Assembly: GCA_016721825.1 (NCBI GenBank)
Contig: JADKHI010000002.1
Span: forward strand, 558,001 to 622,000
DNA: 64,000 bases
Direction: 5' to 3'
From: Flavobacteriales bacterium
Lineage (GTDB): Bacteria > Bacteroidota > Bacteroidia > Flavobacteriales_F > PHOS-HE28
Every line of letters starts with the position of its first letter. Within the stretch, counting starts at the first letter, position 1. Positions 9,011 through 16,693 of this stretch are shown one piece after another. The notes below the pieces were generated by a model. That model was given only the letters and a program-made list of their open reading frames with translations. It ran no database searches and was not told the origin of the DNA. Made by a program: the position numbers and the translations under genes.

Positions 9011-10237
9011 CTATTGGCGGTCGGCCAGGGCTTCGCTCTCGTAGATCAGCTGGCTACAGGGCTGGCCGTTCTTGAAGTAGAAGGTGCCGCCGTATTTGCG
9101 GACCACCTTGCGGTACTCGCTCTTCTGGGCGTCGGTCTGTAGTTCGATCCGGGTCACCACTTGGTTGGCCTCCACGATCAGCTCCTCTTTCCGCACCTTA
9201 TCGGCGACAACAGGGACGACTTCGGGCCGCTGCTCCTCCTTCATCACGGCTTGGGCGGGTCGCACTGGGCTCTCCTCTTGGGCCGTGTTCGCTTGCAATC
9301 CTTTGCGGCCGTCGTCGCCCTCGTGGGGCTTGGCCCCGCTGTAGTTGGCCTGCACCACGCGCGGTGCGGGCTTGGGCTTCGGCACTTCCGCCTTGATCGT
9401 GGGTGCGGGCTTCGGCTTGGGGTTCTCCTTGGCCACAGGCGCTGGTGGATCCGGCTTCGGCTTAGGCTCCGGCTTCGGTTGGGGCTTAGGCTTTGCGACC
9501 TCTTTGGCTTTGCGGGCCTCCTCGGCGACTCGTTCCTCCTCGGCTTTTCTAGCAGCAAGTGCGGCCTTCTGTTTCTCCACTTCAGCAGCTTTTGCGGCGG
9601 CCTCCTGTTCCTTCTGTTGTTTGGCTTGCAGCTTGGCCTGCTCCGCGGCTTGGCGTTGGGCTTCGGCATCGGCCTTTGCCTTGTTCTTCTCTTCGTCCGC
9701 CTTGCGCTTCGCTTCGGCATCGGCGTTCTCCGCTTCCTCCTTCTGCTTCTGCGCCACCTCTTCCATGGTCTTCTGCAACTGCGACTGGATCGACTTGGTG
9801 TAGTCGGTGTCGTAATCGAAGTCATCCACGGTCGGCTCGAAACGGATCATGCCCACGGGCTGGTTGAAGACCACCATGTTCACATCGTCGTACTGCTTGA
9901 ACATGGACACGGCGAACTCGAAAGGTGTGAACCCGTTAGCGATGGCATCCGCCGGTGCGTGCGTATCAAAGCTCAGCTTCTTGGTCACGAAGCCATCCTT
10001 CTCGAAGCTAAGCACGTAGGTCTGGTTCAGATCCAAGTCCAGCGCGAACTTGCTGAGGTTGTTGTTCACCACACGGTCTTTGACACCGTTGCGGTACACC
10101 ACCACCTTGGTACCATCGATACTACCCCCTTCGATCTTCACCCGTCCATTGATGGTGAAGCGGCCTTCCTGGGCAAAAGAGGTCGCCGCCATGGCGAGGA
10201 TCGCGATGACAGCGCTGAAGAGCTGGCGGAGTTGCAT
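9011..10237 (-). CDS. Exported repeat/coiled-coil protein with CarboxypepD_reg-like N-terminus
   Basis: A 408-residue protein. The start at 10237 (not the longer frame to 10405) gives the signal peptide MQLRQLFSAVIAILAMAATSFAQ. Residues about 25-110 form a beta-sandwich like carboxypeptidase-regulatory domains (INGRVKIEGGSIDGTKVVVYRNG, YVLSFEKDGFVTKK). A long Lys/Glu/Ala-rich helical stretch follows, then a Pro/Lys-rich linker, then a compact C-terminal module with YRKVVRKYGGTFYFKNGQ. The same N- and C-terminal modules flank the long repeat protein at 27574-31417, and the N-terminal module recurs at 54892-55434. The function is unknown. A periplasmic or surface spanning role is inferred from composition. 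Confidence 0.8.
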   Translation of the reverse strand: MQLRQLFSAVIAILAMAATSFAQEGRFTINGRVKIEGGSIDGTKVVVYRNGVKDRVVNNNLSKFALDLDLNQTYVLSFEKDGFVTKKLSFDTHAPADAIANGFTPFEFAVSMFKQYDDVNMVVFNQPVGMIRFEPTVDDFDYDTDYTKSIQSQLQKTMEEVAQKQKEEAENADAEAKRKADEEKNKAKADAEAQRQAAEQAKLQAKQQKEQEAAAKAAEVEKQKAALAARKAEEERVAEEARKAKEVAKPKPQPKPEPKPKPDPPAPVAKENPKPKPAPTIKAEVPKPKPAPRVVQANYSGAKPHEGDDGRKGLQANTAQEESPVRPAQAVMKEEQRPEVVPVVADKVRKEELIVEANQVVTRIELQTDAQKSEYRKVVRKYGGTFYFKNGQPCSQLIYESEALADRQ

Positions 10238-10242
10238 GTAAC

Positions 10243-10362
10243 TCACTTCATCCAAATGGTCTGTACGGTGGAGGCCTTGGAGGCTACAGCGATCAGGATC
10301 ACAGCGATGAGGGCACCGGCCATCAGGAGGGTACGCTTGGCAACGGAGTTGGTCTGTTTCAT
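10243..10362 (-). CDS. Possible 39-residue single-span membrane peptide
   Basis: A short frame starts at ATG 10362 with MKQTNSVAKR, contains one hydrophobic span (LLMAGALIAVILIAVA) and stops 5 bp before the start of the exported protein at 10237. The basic start, single span and operon-like spacing suggest a real small gene. With no recognised family and a length of only 39 codons it remains tentative. Confidence 0.45.
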   Translation of the reverse strand: MKQTNSVAKRTLLMAGALIAVILIAVASKASTVQTIWMK

Positions 10363-10414
10363 GGGTGATAACTCGTTGCGCTTTCCTACGTAGGAAGGTG
10401 ACCACAGGTTACCC
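10363..10414. promoter_or_regulatory. Divergent promoter region with 14-bp palindrome
   Basis: Fifty-two bases separate the divergent starts at 10362 (-) and 10415 (+). In the middle lies a perfect palindrome, TTCCTACGTAGGAA (10383-10396). The two leaders are also partly mirror images (GGTTACCC before one ATG, GTTATCACCC before the other). This is a plausible operator shared by both transcripts. The sequence alone does not identify a regulator. Confidence 0.4.
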
Positions 10415-10879
10415 ATGAAAACACTCATCGTCACATTCTTGTTGATCGGGCTGTTCGCAAGCGCACCCACCCAAGCACAGGATCCGAATGAAGGGCTGGT
10501 GCGTGTGAACGAACTGTTCGGCGGCCAGGTCCGCTTCAAGATCGACAAGCGGGATAGGCTGGTGGCCGACTTCTTCGATCAGAGCGGTCACTACCGTCAG
10601 GATATGGTCTATCTGGAATTCCTGGCGCCCGAGGCATTCGCATTCAACGCCGAGGAACAGGTGGTGATGCTGCGTTGCGCCGATGCCCATTCCCAGTGCA
10701 TTGACAAGGAGGTCTTCAAGTTGAACACCATTCGCCACATGGGCCGCATGAACCTGCCGTTGCCGGCAGGTGATCCCGACGGAAGCAAAGCCATTGCGGC
10801 ACTGTCCGATCTGATCCGTCAGGCACAGGCAGGGCTCTCTGCTGTTGAAACCAAGTCGCCTGTTCCACGTAAGAACTGA
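10415..10879 (+). CDS. Exported hypothetical protein
   Basis: A 154-residue protein with a signal peptide (MKTLIVTFLLIGLFASAPTQAQ). The mature part (VRFKIDKRDRLVADFFDQSG, EEQVVMLRCADAHSQCI) has two cysteines six residues apart and no recognised motif. It is first in a run of three same-strand small exported genes (gaps of 22 bp and then a 1-bp overlap), suggesting one transcript. Confidence 0.75.
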   Translation: MKTLIVTFLLIGLFASAPTQAQDPNEGLVRVNELFGGQVRFKIDKRDRLVADFFDQSGHYRQDMVYLEFLAPEAFAFNAEEQVVMLRCADAHSQCIDKEVFKLNTIRHMGRMNLPLPAGDPDGSKAIAALSDLIRQAQAGLSAVETKSPVPRKN

Positions 10880-10901
10880 CACCTGATCAAGATCCGGACC
10901 G

Positions 10902-11435
10902 ATGAGGACCTTCGCGCTATTGTCCACCGCCCTGTTCGCGAGCTTCACCCTGAACGCACAGGAGCTGGCGCAAGTACTGCCGGACGCGGAGACCGAGAAG
11001 CTATTCCGTGAGGGTGAGAAGGCGTATAACAGCGGCAGCTACGGTAACGCCATCAGCTTTTTCGACCAGGTGTTGAAGCGCGACCCGGATCACCTGAACG
11101 CCTATCTGCAGCGTGGTTTCTGCCATAGCCTGCAACACGAATACGAACTGGCCGTGGCCGATCTCACCGAAGTGATCGCCCGCAAGAACGACCACCTCTG
11201 GGCCTACACGAGCCGCGGCAGCGCTTACAACAAGCTGGAGAAGTACGAATTGGCGATGCGCGATTTCGACACCGTTATCGGTCTGGACCCGAAGGACCAG
11301 GAAGCCTACAACAATCGCGGTTGGACCAAGAAAGCCACTGGCGACATGAGCGGGGCCTGTGCTGATTGGCGGACCAGCAAAAAGCTGGGGAATGGCGAGG
11401 CCAAGATCATCCTGACCAACAATCGATGCAAATGA
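10902..11435 (+). CDS. Exported tetratricopeptide-repeat protein
   Basis: A 177-residue protein with a signal peptide (MRTFALLSTALFASFTLNAQ) and three consecutive TPR units: FREGEKAYNSGSYGNAISFF, then AYLQRGFCHSLQHEYELAVA, then AYTSRGSAYNKLEKYELAMR with a partial NRGWTKKATGD. TPRs normally provide protein-protein scaffolds. The C-terminus (GACADWRTSKKLGNGEA) is the usual ending for this kind of short Bacteroidota TPR protein. It overlaps the downstream gene by a TGATG junction. Confidence 0.85.
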   Translation: MRTFALLSTALFASFTLNAQELAQVLPDAETEKLFREGEKAYNSGSYGNAISFFDQVLKRDPDHLNAYLQRGFCHSLQHEYELAVADLTEVIARKNDHLWAYTSRGSAYNKLEKYELAMRDFDTVIGLDPKDQEAYNNRGWTKKATGDMSGACADWRTSKKLGNGEAKIILTNNRCK

Positions 11436-11836
11436 TGCGCAACCTGATCCTCTCTCTCCTTGTGTCGGCCGCAGCAACGGTGAATGCGCAGGACCAACGC
11501 TTCAGTGAATGTGTGGTGAAGGCCACCAGCGAATGGGGCAAGCCATGCGAGAAGTGCGAATTCTACCGCGAAGGCTACAAGCGAGACTTCAGCGGCACCT
11601 ACCAGATCACCTTACGGAACACGTGCAACGAGACCGTGGAAGTGAAGGTGGCCATGCAGGAGCAGAACGGCAGCTGGCGCACTTTTCCCATCAAGGCCAT
11701 CGCAGCCAACGAGACCATGAGCGCCTTCGCCTGCCAGGGCACCGGTAAATACCTGTACTGGGTGCGTCGCTTGAACGACACGGAGATCGTGTTGCCGAGC
11801 GACCGAGAGATCCTGACCGAGTACAGGGATCACTGA
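11435..11836 (+). CDS. Exported small hypothetical protein
   Basis: A 133-residue protein. Starts at 11426, 11432 and 11435 are all in frame. I choose 11435, which overlaps the preceding stop by 1 nt (TGATG). The signal peptide is MRNLILSLLVSAAATVNAQ. The mature part has a CxKCEF motif (WGKPCEKCEFYREG) and Cys residues in LRNTCNET and AFACQGTG, suggesting disulfides. The YQITLRNTCNETVEVKVAMQE stretch looks like a single beta-sandwich. The family is not recognised. Confidence 0.7.
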   Translation: MRNLILSLLVSAAATVNAQDQRFSECVVKATSEWGKPCEKCEFYREGYKRDFSGTYQITLRNTCNETVEVKVAMQEQNGSWRTFPIKAIAANETMSAFACQGTGKYLYWVRRLNDTEIVLPSDREILTEYRDH

Positions 11837-11860
11837 TCGAACAGCGTTGTTTGGGACAAG

Positions 11861-11881
11861 GGTCGGCACTGCCGGCCTTTC
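11861..11881 (+). terminator. Hairpin after the small exported gene cluster
   Basis: A 7-bp stem (11861-11867 with 11871-11877, including one G-T pair) has a 3-nt loop and then TTT. It lies 25 nt after the stop at 11836. Confidence 0.5.
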
Positions 11882-11972
11882 GTCATTAACGGTGGTGTGT
11901 TGAGAGAGCGGTGCTCCAAGATCCAATGAGGCGGGCTCACGCCGGTAGCTTCGTCCCGAAGCACACCTTGCC

Positions 11973-12365
11973 ATGGCCACCAAGCACCTGCACATCGACC
12001 GGACCGAAACCTCCCCCCAGATCGACATGGACCTGGAGCACGGTGTCATCGAGTTCACCGGACGCAGCCTGCCGGCCAACAGCGAGGAGTTCTACAGCCG
12101 GGTGTACCGGTGGCTTGATGAGTACATCCGTCGTCCGCAACCAGAGACCACGGTGAACATGAAACTGGACTATCTGGACACCAGCAGCAGCAAGCACTTC
12201 TTCAACATCTTCGACAAGCTGAACGCAGTAAGCGAGCGCGGGCAGAAGGTGTGCGTGAAGTGGCACTTCGAGACCGGCGACGAAGAAATGGCCGAGACCG
12301 GCAAGGATTACCAAAGCTTCTTCGGTATCGACTTCGATTTCGTGGAGGTGAAGGAGTTGTTCTGA
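11973..12365 (+). CDS. SiaC-family regulatory phosphoprotein (DUF1987)
   Basis: A 130-residue protein resembling SiaC of the SiaABCD signalling route, a small regulator that is phosphorylated on Ser/Thr. The diagnostic block is VNMKLDYLDTSSSKHFFNIFDKL, with the candidate phospho-acceptor in D69-T70-S71-S72-S73. The N-terminus (TETSPQIDMDLEHGVIEFTGRSLPANSEEFY) also matches the family. In Pseudomonas, SiaC is acted on by SiaB (kinase) and SiaA (PP2C phosphatase) and binds a diguanylate cyclase. None of these is next to it here, so the partners must be encoded elsewhere. It has its own terminator. Confidence 0.85.
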   Translation: MATKHLHIDRTETSPQIDMDLEHGVIEFTGRSLPANSEEFYSRVYRWLDEYIRRPQPETTVNMKLDYLDTSSSKHFFNIFDKLNAVSERGQKVCVKWHFETGDEEMAETGKDYQSFFGIDFDFVEVKELF

Positions 12366-12387
12366 CCTAACAACTAGAAGTACAGAG

Positions 12388-12412
12388 AGGCCCGCTTCAC
12401 CGCGGGCTTTCC
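12388..12412 (+). terminator. Terminator after the SiaC-family gene
   Basis: A GC-rich stem (GCCCGC 12390-12395 with GCGGGC 12402-12407, extended by A-T and G-T pairs) is followed by TTT. It begins 22 nt after the stop. Confidence 0.7.
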
Positions 12413-12437
12413 GTTCTCCGTCCAGGTGTAAAATGAA

Positions 12438-12463
12438 GAACGCGGCCCGTGTGGACCGCGTTC
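12438..12463 (-). terminator. Terminator of phoH (minus strand)
   Basis: An 8-bp stem (GAACGCGG 12438-12445 with CCGCGTTC 12456-12463) sits 20 nt beyond the minus-strand phoH stop. On the minus strand it is followed by a T-rich run (TTCATTTTAC). Confidence 0.65.
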
Positions 12464-12482
12464 CTTAAGAAAAGACTTGTGA

Positions 12483-13817
12483 TCAGAGCAGCTCGTTGGC
12501 AAGGTTGGCCAGCGGGCTACGTTCCCCCTTCTCGAGCGTGATGTGCGCAAAGAGCGGATCGCCCTTGGCCTTGTCGATCAAGTAGCTAAGGCCGTTGCTC
12601 TCGGAGTCGAGGTAAGGCGTGTCGATCTGGTGCACATCACCGGTGAAAACGATCTTCGTGCCTTCGCCTGCGCGACTGATCACGGTCTTCACCTCCAGCG
12701 GCGTCAAGTTCTGCGCCTCATCCACGATGAAGAAGATGTTACTAAGGCTGCGCCCACGGATATAGGCCAACGGAGCGATCGCGATCTTCTCGTTCTCCAG
12801 CATCTCATCGATGCGCTTGGGCGTGCTGTCGTGCTTCTCGAAGTTGCCCTTGATCAGCTTCAGGTTGTCCCATAGCGGCTGCATGTAAGGGTCCAGCTTG
12901 CTCTGGATATCACCCGGCAGGTAGCCGATGTCCTTGTTGCTTAGTGGCACCACAGGACGGGTCACGTAGATCTGGCGGTACAAGCGCCGTTGCTCCAATG
13001 CACAAGCCAATGCGAGCAATGTCTTTCCGGTACCTGCAGCTCCCTGAAGGGTCACAAGCTTGATCTCCGGATCAAGCAGAGCGCTCATGGCGAGGGCCTG
13101 TTCCGCGTTCTTGGGGCTGATGCCGAACACGTTGTGCTTCTCGACACGATCCACCTGATCGGTGCGCGGGTCGTACTTCGCTAGGATGCTCTTCTTCTTG
13201 TGCTTGAGGATGAAGAAGTGATTGCCTTTCTGCGACTTGATGCCAAGGTCCTTCACGGGCAGGGAGCCTTTCTCGAAGAGCTGATCGATCAATGACTCAT
13301 CGAAATCCTCCTGCACGGTGCGGCCGGTGTACAACTTGTCCTGAACGTCCTTCACCTTGCCTGTGAGGTAGTCCTCCGCGTTGATGTTGAGGCTCTTCGC
13401 CTTCACGCGCAGTGCCACATCCTTGGTTACGAGCACCACCTTGCGGTCCTTGTTCTGGCGCTGCAAAGTGAGCGCTGCGTTCAGGATCTGGTGGTCGTTC
13501 TTGCCGTCCTGAAAAACCTTGGTGGCATCGACCCCGTTGAGGTCGTGCTTGGCCACCACCTTGAACTTGCCCTTGGTCGGACCGTTCAGCGGTGCCCACT
13601 CGGTGATCACATCACGTGCAGCGATGCCATCCAAGTGTCGGATGAACTCGCGGGCTTCATAGTTGATGGTGTCGTTCCCTTTCTTGAAGGTGTCAAGTTC
13701 TTCGAGGACTTGTATCGGGATGGCCACATCGTGCTCGTCAAAACAATCAATGGCTGAATGGTCGTACAGGATCACTGAGGTATCGAGTACGAAGATCTTG
13801 CGGTCTTTTTTTCTCAT
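12483..13817 (-). CDS. phoH: PIN-PhoH fusion ATPase (PhoH family protein)
   Basis: A 444-residue protein with an N-terminal PIN ribonuclease domain (residues about 7-150: FVLDTSVIL, VLEELDTFK, DGKNDHQIL and TKDVALRVKA supply the acidic residues) and a C-terminal PhoH ATPase. Walker A is GAAGTGKT near residue 257-264 and Walker B FFIVDEAQN near 361. This PIN-PhoH arrangement is the PhoH2/YlaK-type RNA helicase-nuclease. I place the start at ATG 13817 rather than the longer frame to 13919, because MRKKDRKIFVLDTS begins directly at the PIN fold and a -7 box lies just upstream. It is transcribed alone, with a terminator at 12438-12463. Confidence 0.92.
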   Translation of the reverse strand: MRKKDRKIFVLDTSVILYDHSAIDCFDEHDVAIPIQVLEELDTFKKGNDTINYEAREFIRHLDGIAARDVITEWAPLNGPTKGKFKVVAKHDLNGVDATKVFQDGKNDHQILNAALTLQRQNKDRKVVLVTKDVALRVKAKSLNINAEDYLTGKVKDVQDKLYTGRTVQEDFDESLIDQLFEKGSLPVKDLGIKSQKGNHFFILKHKKKSILAKYDPRTDQVDRVEKHNVFGISPKNAEQALAMSALLDPEIKLVTLQGAAGTGKTLLALACALEQRRLYRQIYVTRPVVPLSNKDIGYLPGDIQSKLDPYMQPLWDNLKLIKGNFEKHDSTPKRIDEMLENEKIAIAPLAYIRGRSLSNIFFIVDEAQNLTPLEVKTVISRAGEGTKIVFTGDVHQIDTPYLDSESNGLSYLIDKAKGDPLFAHITLEKGERSPLANLANELL

Positions 13818-13839
13818 CCGATCAATGAACGGTGTTGAC

Positions 13840-13847
13840 CAAATGTA
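13840..13847 (-). promoter_or_regulatory. TAnnTTTG -7 box for phoH
   Basis: The minus strand reads TACATTTG, an exact match to the Bacteroidota -7 consensus, 23 nt upstream of the phoH ATG. No clear -33 TTG at the ideal distance is visible. Confidence 0.55.
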
Positions 13848-13983
13848 TCGGAGCGAAAAGGCGGGGTCCGGATCATGCGTCGCGCACTTATGCACGATCG
13901 ATCGTGCGCCCAAGGCCAACGCGCGTCAAACTGTGAAGGCTTTCGCCAGCGGGTGTTCGCGCAGTATGAAGGCGATGTGAAAA

Positions 13984-14017
13984 AACGAAGCGGGGAGCAA
14001 CGTTGGCTGCTCCCCGC
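13984..14017 (-). terminator. Strong hairpin with T-tract on the minus strand
   Basis: A perfect 10-bp stem (13990-13999 with 14008-14017, arm GCGGGGAGCA) has an 8-nt loop. On the minus strand it is followed by CTTCGTTTTTTC. It lies about 300 nt downstream of the T9SS protein stop at 14321, so it would end either a long 3' UTR or a separate small transcript. Confidence 0.65.
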
Positions 14018-14173
14018 CCCCATCGAGATCCCGGCCTTGACCGGTCCTCCATGTCAGATCTTCACATCGGTGCGGCCATTGACCCGTGGATCCCCGACCA
14101 CCTGCTTCCGCTACATCCCACCGGCTGTTCTGGCATCCGGTGTGGAGCGCTCGTCGACCTCTTACCAGGCCTT

Positions 14174-14195
14174 GAACACATCCGAAGATGTGCTC
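14174..14195 (-). ncRNA. UUCG-tetraloop hairpin, possible structured RNA element
   Basis: On the minus strand, GAGCACATC-TTCG-GATGTGTTC folds as a 9-bp helix (one G-U) closed by a C(UUCG)G tetraloop, an exceptionally stable RNA hairpin. It is not followed by a T-run, so it is not an obvious terminator. It sits between the 14321 stop and the terminator at 13990-14017. The RNA role is inference. Confidence 0.3.
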
Positions 14196-14320
14196 AGTGA
14201 CGTGCCCCGTGGCTTTCGCGGCCTTTGCTAGTGACCTGCGCAGCGAAACTAGAAGAGCAGCTCAAGGCACTCCAATTTTTCAAGCCTCGCCTTTTCCACA
14301 ACTTGTGCACAGATCCGGCT

Positions 14321-16555
14321 CTATTGCGCGGTGCGCACGAGGCGCAGCGCACCAATGCCTTCTAGTGTGCGGACCACCACCACATATGTGCCGGGGGCTG
14401 ACGAACGAAGATCCACCGTGACCCGCTCGCCTTGTGAAGATCCTGCATGGCCAGCTACGCGTTGACCCACGGCGTTGAGGACCGTTATTTCAAGGATCTC
14501 ATTGGGGGCTGCCAGAACATAGAGCCCCTGACCGTCCGCGCTGAGCAAGCTGATGGTCGGACCTGCTTCCTGAATACCGGAACAGGGATCGATCGTGACG
14601 GTGACCTCCGCGATCGCATCGGAACAAGGAGCTGTACCCGGAACGATATACTGCAAGGGGTAAACACCCGGGCTCAGGGATGCTGGATCCAGCATACTAG
14701 CCGTCAGCGCCCCTGTAGCGTTCGCATCCACCCACGTACCGCCCGCGTCCGGACTTCCGCCCAGACCATCGAACAGGTCGTAGGGTGCAGCGTTCTGGCA
14801 GATCACGACCGAGGAATCCAGTCCTGCATCCGGACCGGGCACTTCGGCAGTGACGGTGACGATGGCCTGATCACCACCGCAGGCATTGTTGATCTGGTAA
14901 ATGAAAGGCCCAGGCTGGTTCGCAGCAGGATCGTAAGTGCCACTGAAAGGGGTGCCACCGAAGGTTAGCCAGGTGCCACCTGTGTCCGCATCCGCGCCCA
15001 GACCGGGGAACAGGTCGGTCGGTCCGTTGTCGCACACCACCACTGAAGAATCCGATCCGGCGTCCGGCGCGGGTACCACACCGATGATGCAGAGCACCGC
15101 CGTGGCATTCGCACAAGGAGCCATGCCAAGCACCGTGTAGGTGTAACAGCCGAGCGGGTCCACACCCGGAATGAAATTGGGACCATGTGGGGCGCCCCCT
15201 GGAGCTGACCAACTGCCGCCTGGCTGGGTGGCGCCCCCCAAGAAGGGCAACATTGGAATGGATGTGGCATTGGAACAGAGCGTGCCTGTGTAGCTGATGC
15301 CTGCGTTCGGTGCGATGGCCACCACCACGCACAACTGACTGGTCGCAGCAGGGCAACTGCCAATACCCGCCACTACGTAAGTGTAACAACCCGCAGGCGA
15401 AACACCTGGGGTGAAGACACCACTGAACGGAGCGCCCAAGGGATCGGTCCAGACACCACCCGGATCGGGCGTTCCACCGAGGAAGTTGAACAGGTTGAAC
15501 GGGGCCACATTGGAGCAGATGGTCAACGCGCCACCGGTACCCGCGTCAGGGGCATCGTTGATGGCGATGTTCACCGGCGCCGGGGTTCCGATCGTAACAG
15601 GGGTCGAAGCCACGACCCGGATCTGGTAGCCAAGACCTGGCGTTGCCCCGGGCGGGACCTGGCAGGTGATCACCCCCGAGGTCGTGGACAGCAGTGTTCC
15701 GATCGCGGTCGGTGCTGCGAAGCTCCCTCCGGCATCGCTCAATTCAGCGGTGAAGACGTTGCCTGCCGTGTAGGTACCTTGCGCTGTATAGGTAACGAGC
15801 AAGGACTCACCCGTACAGAACTGGTTCGCAGCGGTCTGACAGGCGATGGCGTTGGTACCCGCGCCAGCCACGGTTACAAGCACATCATCCACGCCGAAGC
15901 CTGGATCGCTTCCACCCAGCAAGGAAGTGGCGTTGAAAAAACGGAATCCGAAGCGGAGCGTGGCCTGTCCATCGAAAGCCGGAAGGGTGATGGACTGCTG
16001 CACCCAAGTAGATTGGTTGCGGTACTGGGCGATCGGCGTGCTGATGAGGTTCCACGAAATGCCGCTGTTGGTGCTGTAGTACACTTCGCCATAGTTCTGG
16101 TTGCCACCGTTGCACAACCACCAGAAGGAGAGCGTGGTGCCCGTCTGCCCTGCCGTGCTCACATCACTGTTCATGCGGGCGAAGTGGTTGCCGGGGTTGG
16201 TGCAGAAGCCGTCCGCAGCGGCGAAGGAGCAACACAGGATGCCGTCCAACACAGCTTCGCTACTGGCGATGTGCAGGTAGTTGCCATTGGCGTTGGTGAT
16301 CCCTGCTGGCTGGCCGGGTGTGCTGGGGATGGTGAAATTCAAGGGGAATCCGCTACAGATCACATCCCCGTTGCCACCAGCATACACGTCATTGATGAGC
16401 CAGGTGTTGGCCCCGGAGGCCGAGGAACCGACATCAGAGGTGTTCACATCAAAGGCAAAGGGGGGTGCATCGAAGCCGGTCTGGAAGAGCGTGGTCTGTG
16501 CGGAGAGGGGAACGACCGTCACAAAGACTGCGACAAGACTGTGGATGAGACGCAT
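14321..16555 (-). CDS. Large secreted protein with PKD/Ig-like repeats and probable T9SS C-terminal domain
   Basis: A 744-residue protein with a signal peptide (MRLIHSLVAVFVTVVPLSAQ). Residues about 25-230 form a MAM/jelly-roll-like region (TLSFWWLCNGGNQNYGEVYYSTNSG, STWVQQSITLPAF, GFGVDDVLVTV). A linking beta domain follows, then four repeats of the type DAGxDxxVxxCxxxxPxxLFxxLGG...GGTWxDPxGxxF (about residues 340-660). The last 80 residues (ISLLSADGQGLYVL, ITVLNAVGQRVAG, SAPGTYVVVVRTLEG) look like a T9SS type A sorting domain. Typical of Bacteroidota surface or secreted proteins, with ligand unknown. It is divergent from the 16694 gene. Confidence 0.85.
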   Translation of the reverse strand: MRLIHSLVAVFVTVVPLSAQTTLFQTGFDAPPFAFDVNTSDVGSSASGANTWLINDVYAGGNGDVICSGFPLNFTIPSTPGQPAGITNANGNYLHIASSEAVLDGILCCSFAAADGFCTNPGNHFARMNSDVSTAGQTGTTLSFWWLCNGGNQNYGEVYYSTNSGISWNLISTPIAQYRNQSTWVQQSITLPAFDGQATLRFGFRFFNATSLLGGSDPGFGVDDVLVTVAGAGTNAIACQTAANQFCTGESLLVTYTAQGTYTAGNVFTAELSDAGGSFAAPTAIGTLLSTTSGVITCQVPPGATPGLGYQIRVVASTPVTIGTPAPVNIAINDAPDAGTGGALTICSNVAPFNLFNFLGGTPDPGGVWTDPLGAPFSGVFTPGVSPAGCYTYVVAGIGSCPAATSQLCVVVAIAPNAGISYTGTLCSNATSIPMLPFLGGATQPGGSWSAPGGAPHGPNFIPGVDPLGCYTYTVLGMAPCANATAVLCIIGVVPAPDAGSDSSVVVCDNGPTDLFPGLGADADTGGTWLTFGGTPFSGTYDPAANQPGPFIYQINNACGGDQAIVTVTAEVPGPDAGLDSSVVICQNAAPYDLFDGLGGSPDAGGTWVDANATGALTASMLDPASLSPGVYPLQYIVPGTAPCSDAIAEVTVTIDPCSGIQEAGPTISLLSADGQGLYVLAAPNEILEITVLNAVGQRVAGHAGSSQGERVTVDLRSSAPGTYVVVVRTLEGIGALRLVRTAQ

Positions 16556-16693
16556 GGGGGGCTACGGTTGGTCCGGTAAATTAGAGGACGTGTACCGCAC
16601 CCGCAAGCGGGATACTTGCTAACGATCACTTAACGGTACGAAGTGGTCCACCTAATTTCACTTCTCTTCTTTTGGACCCTGACCCTTACGCAG

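Larger units (their letters stand above)
13848..14320. other. 473-bp gene-free region with three inverted repeats
   Basis: No convincing gene is seen. Reading frames here have no start context, domains or codon bias like the neighbours. The region holds a perfect 16-bp palindrome, GCACGATCGATCGTGC (13892-13907), a terminator-like hairpin (13990-14017) and a UUCG-capped hairpin (14174-14195). It is the 3' side of the minus-strand gene ending at 14321, so a long 3' UTR or a small RNA is possible. Confidence 0.5.

Noticed and set aside
9161..10393. A 410-codon plus-strand frame rich in Leu/Phe/Gly that looks like a membrane protein.
   Set aside because: It is the reverse complement of the Lys/Glu-rich repeat region of the 9011-10237 gene. 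Reading Lys/Glu codons backward gives Leu/Phe runs. The same artefact occurs opposite the repeat protein at 27574-31417 (plus-strand frame 29626-30978).
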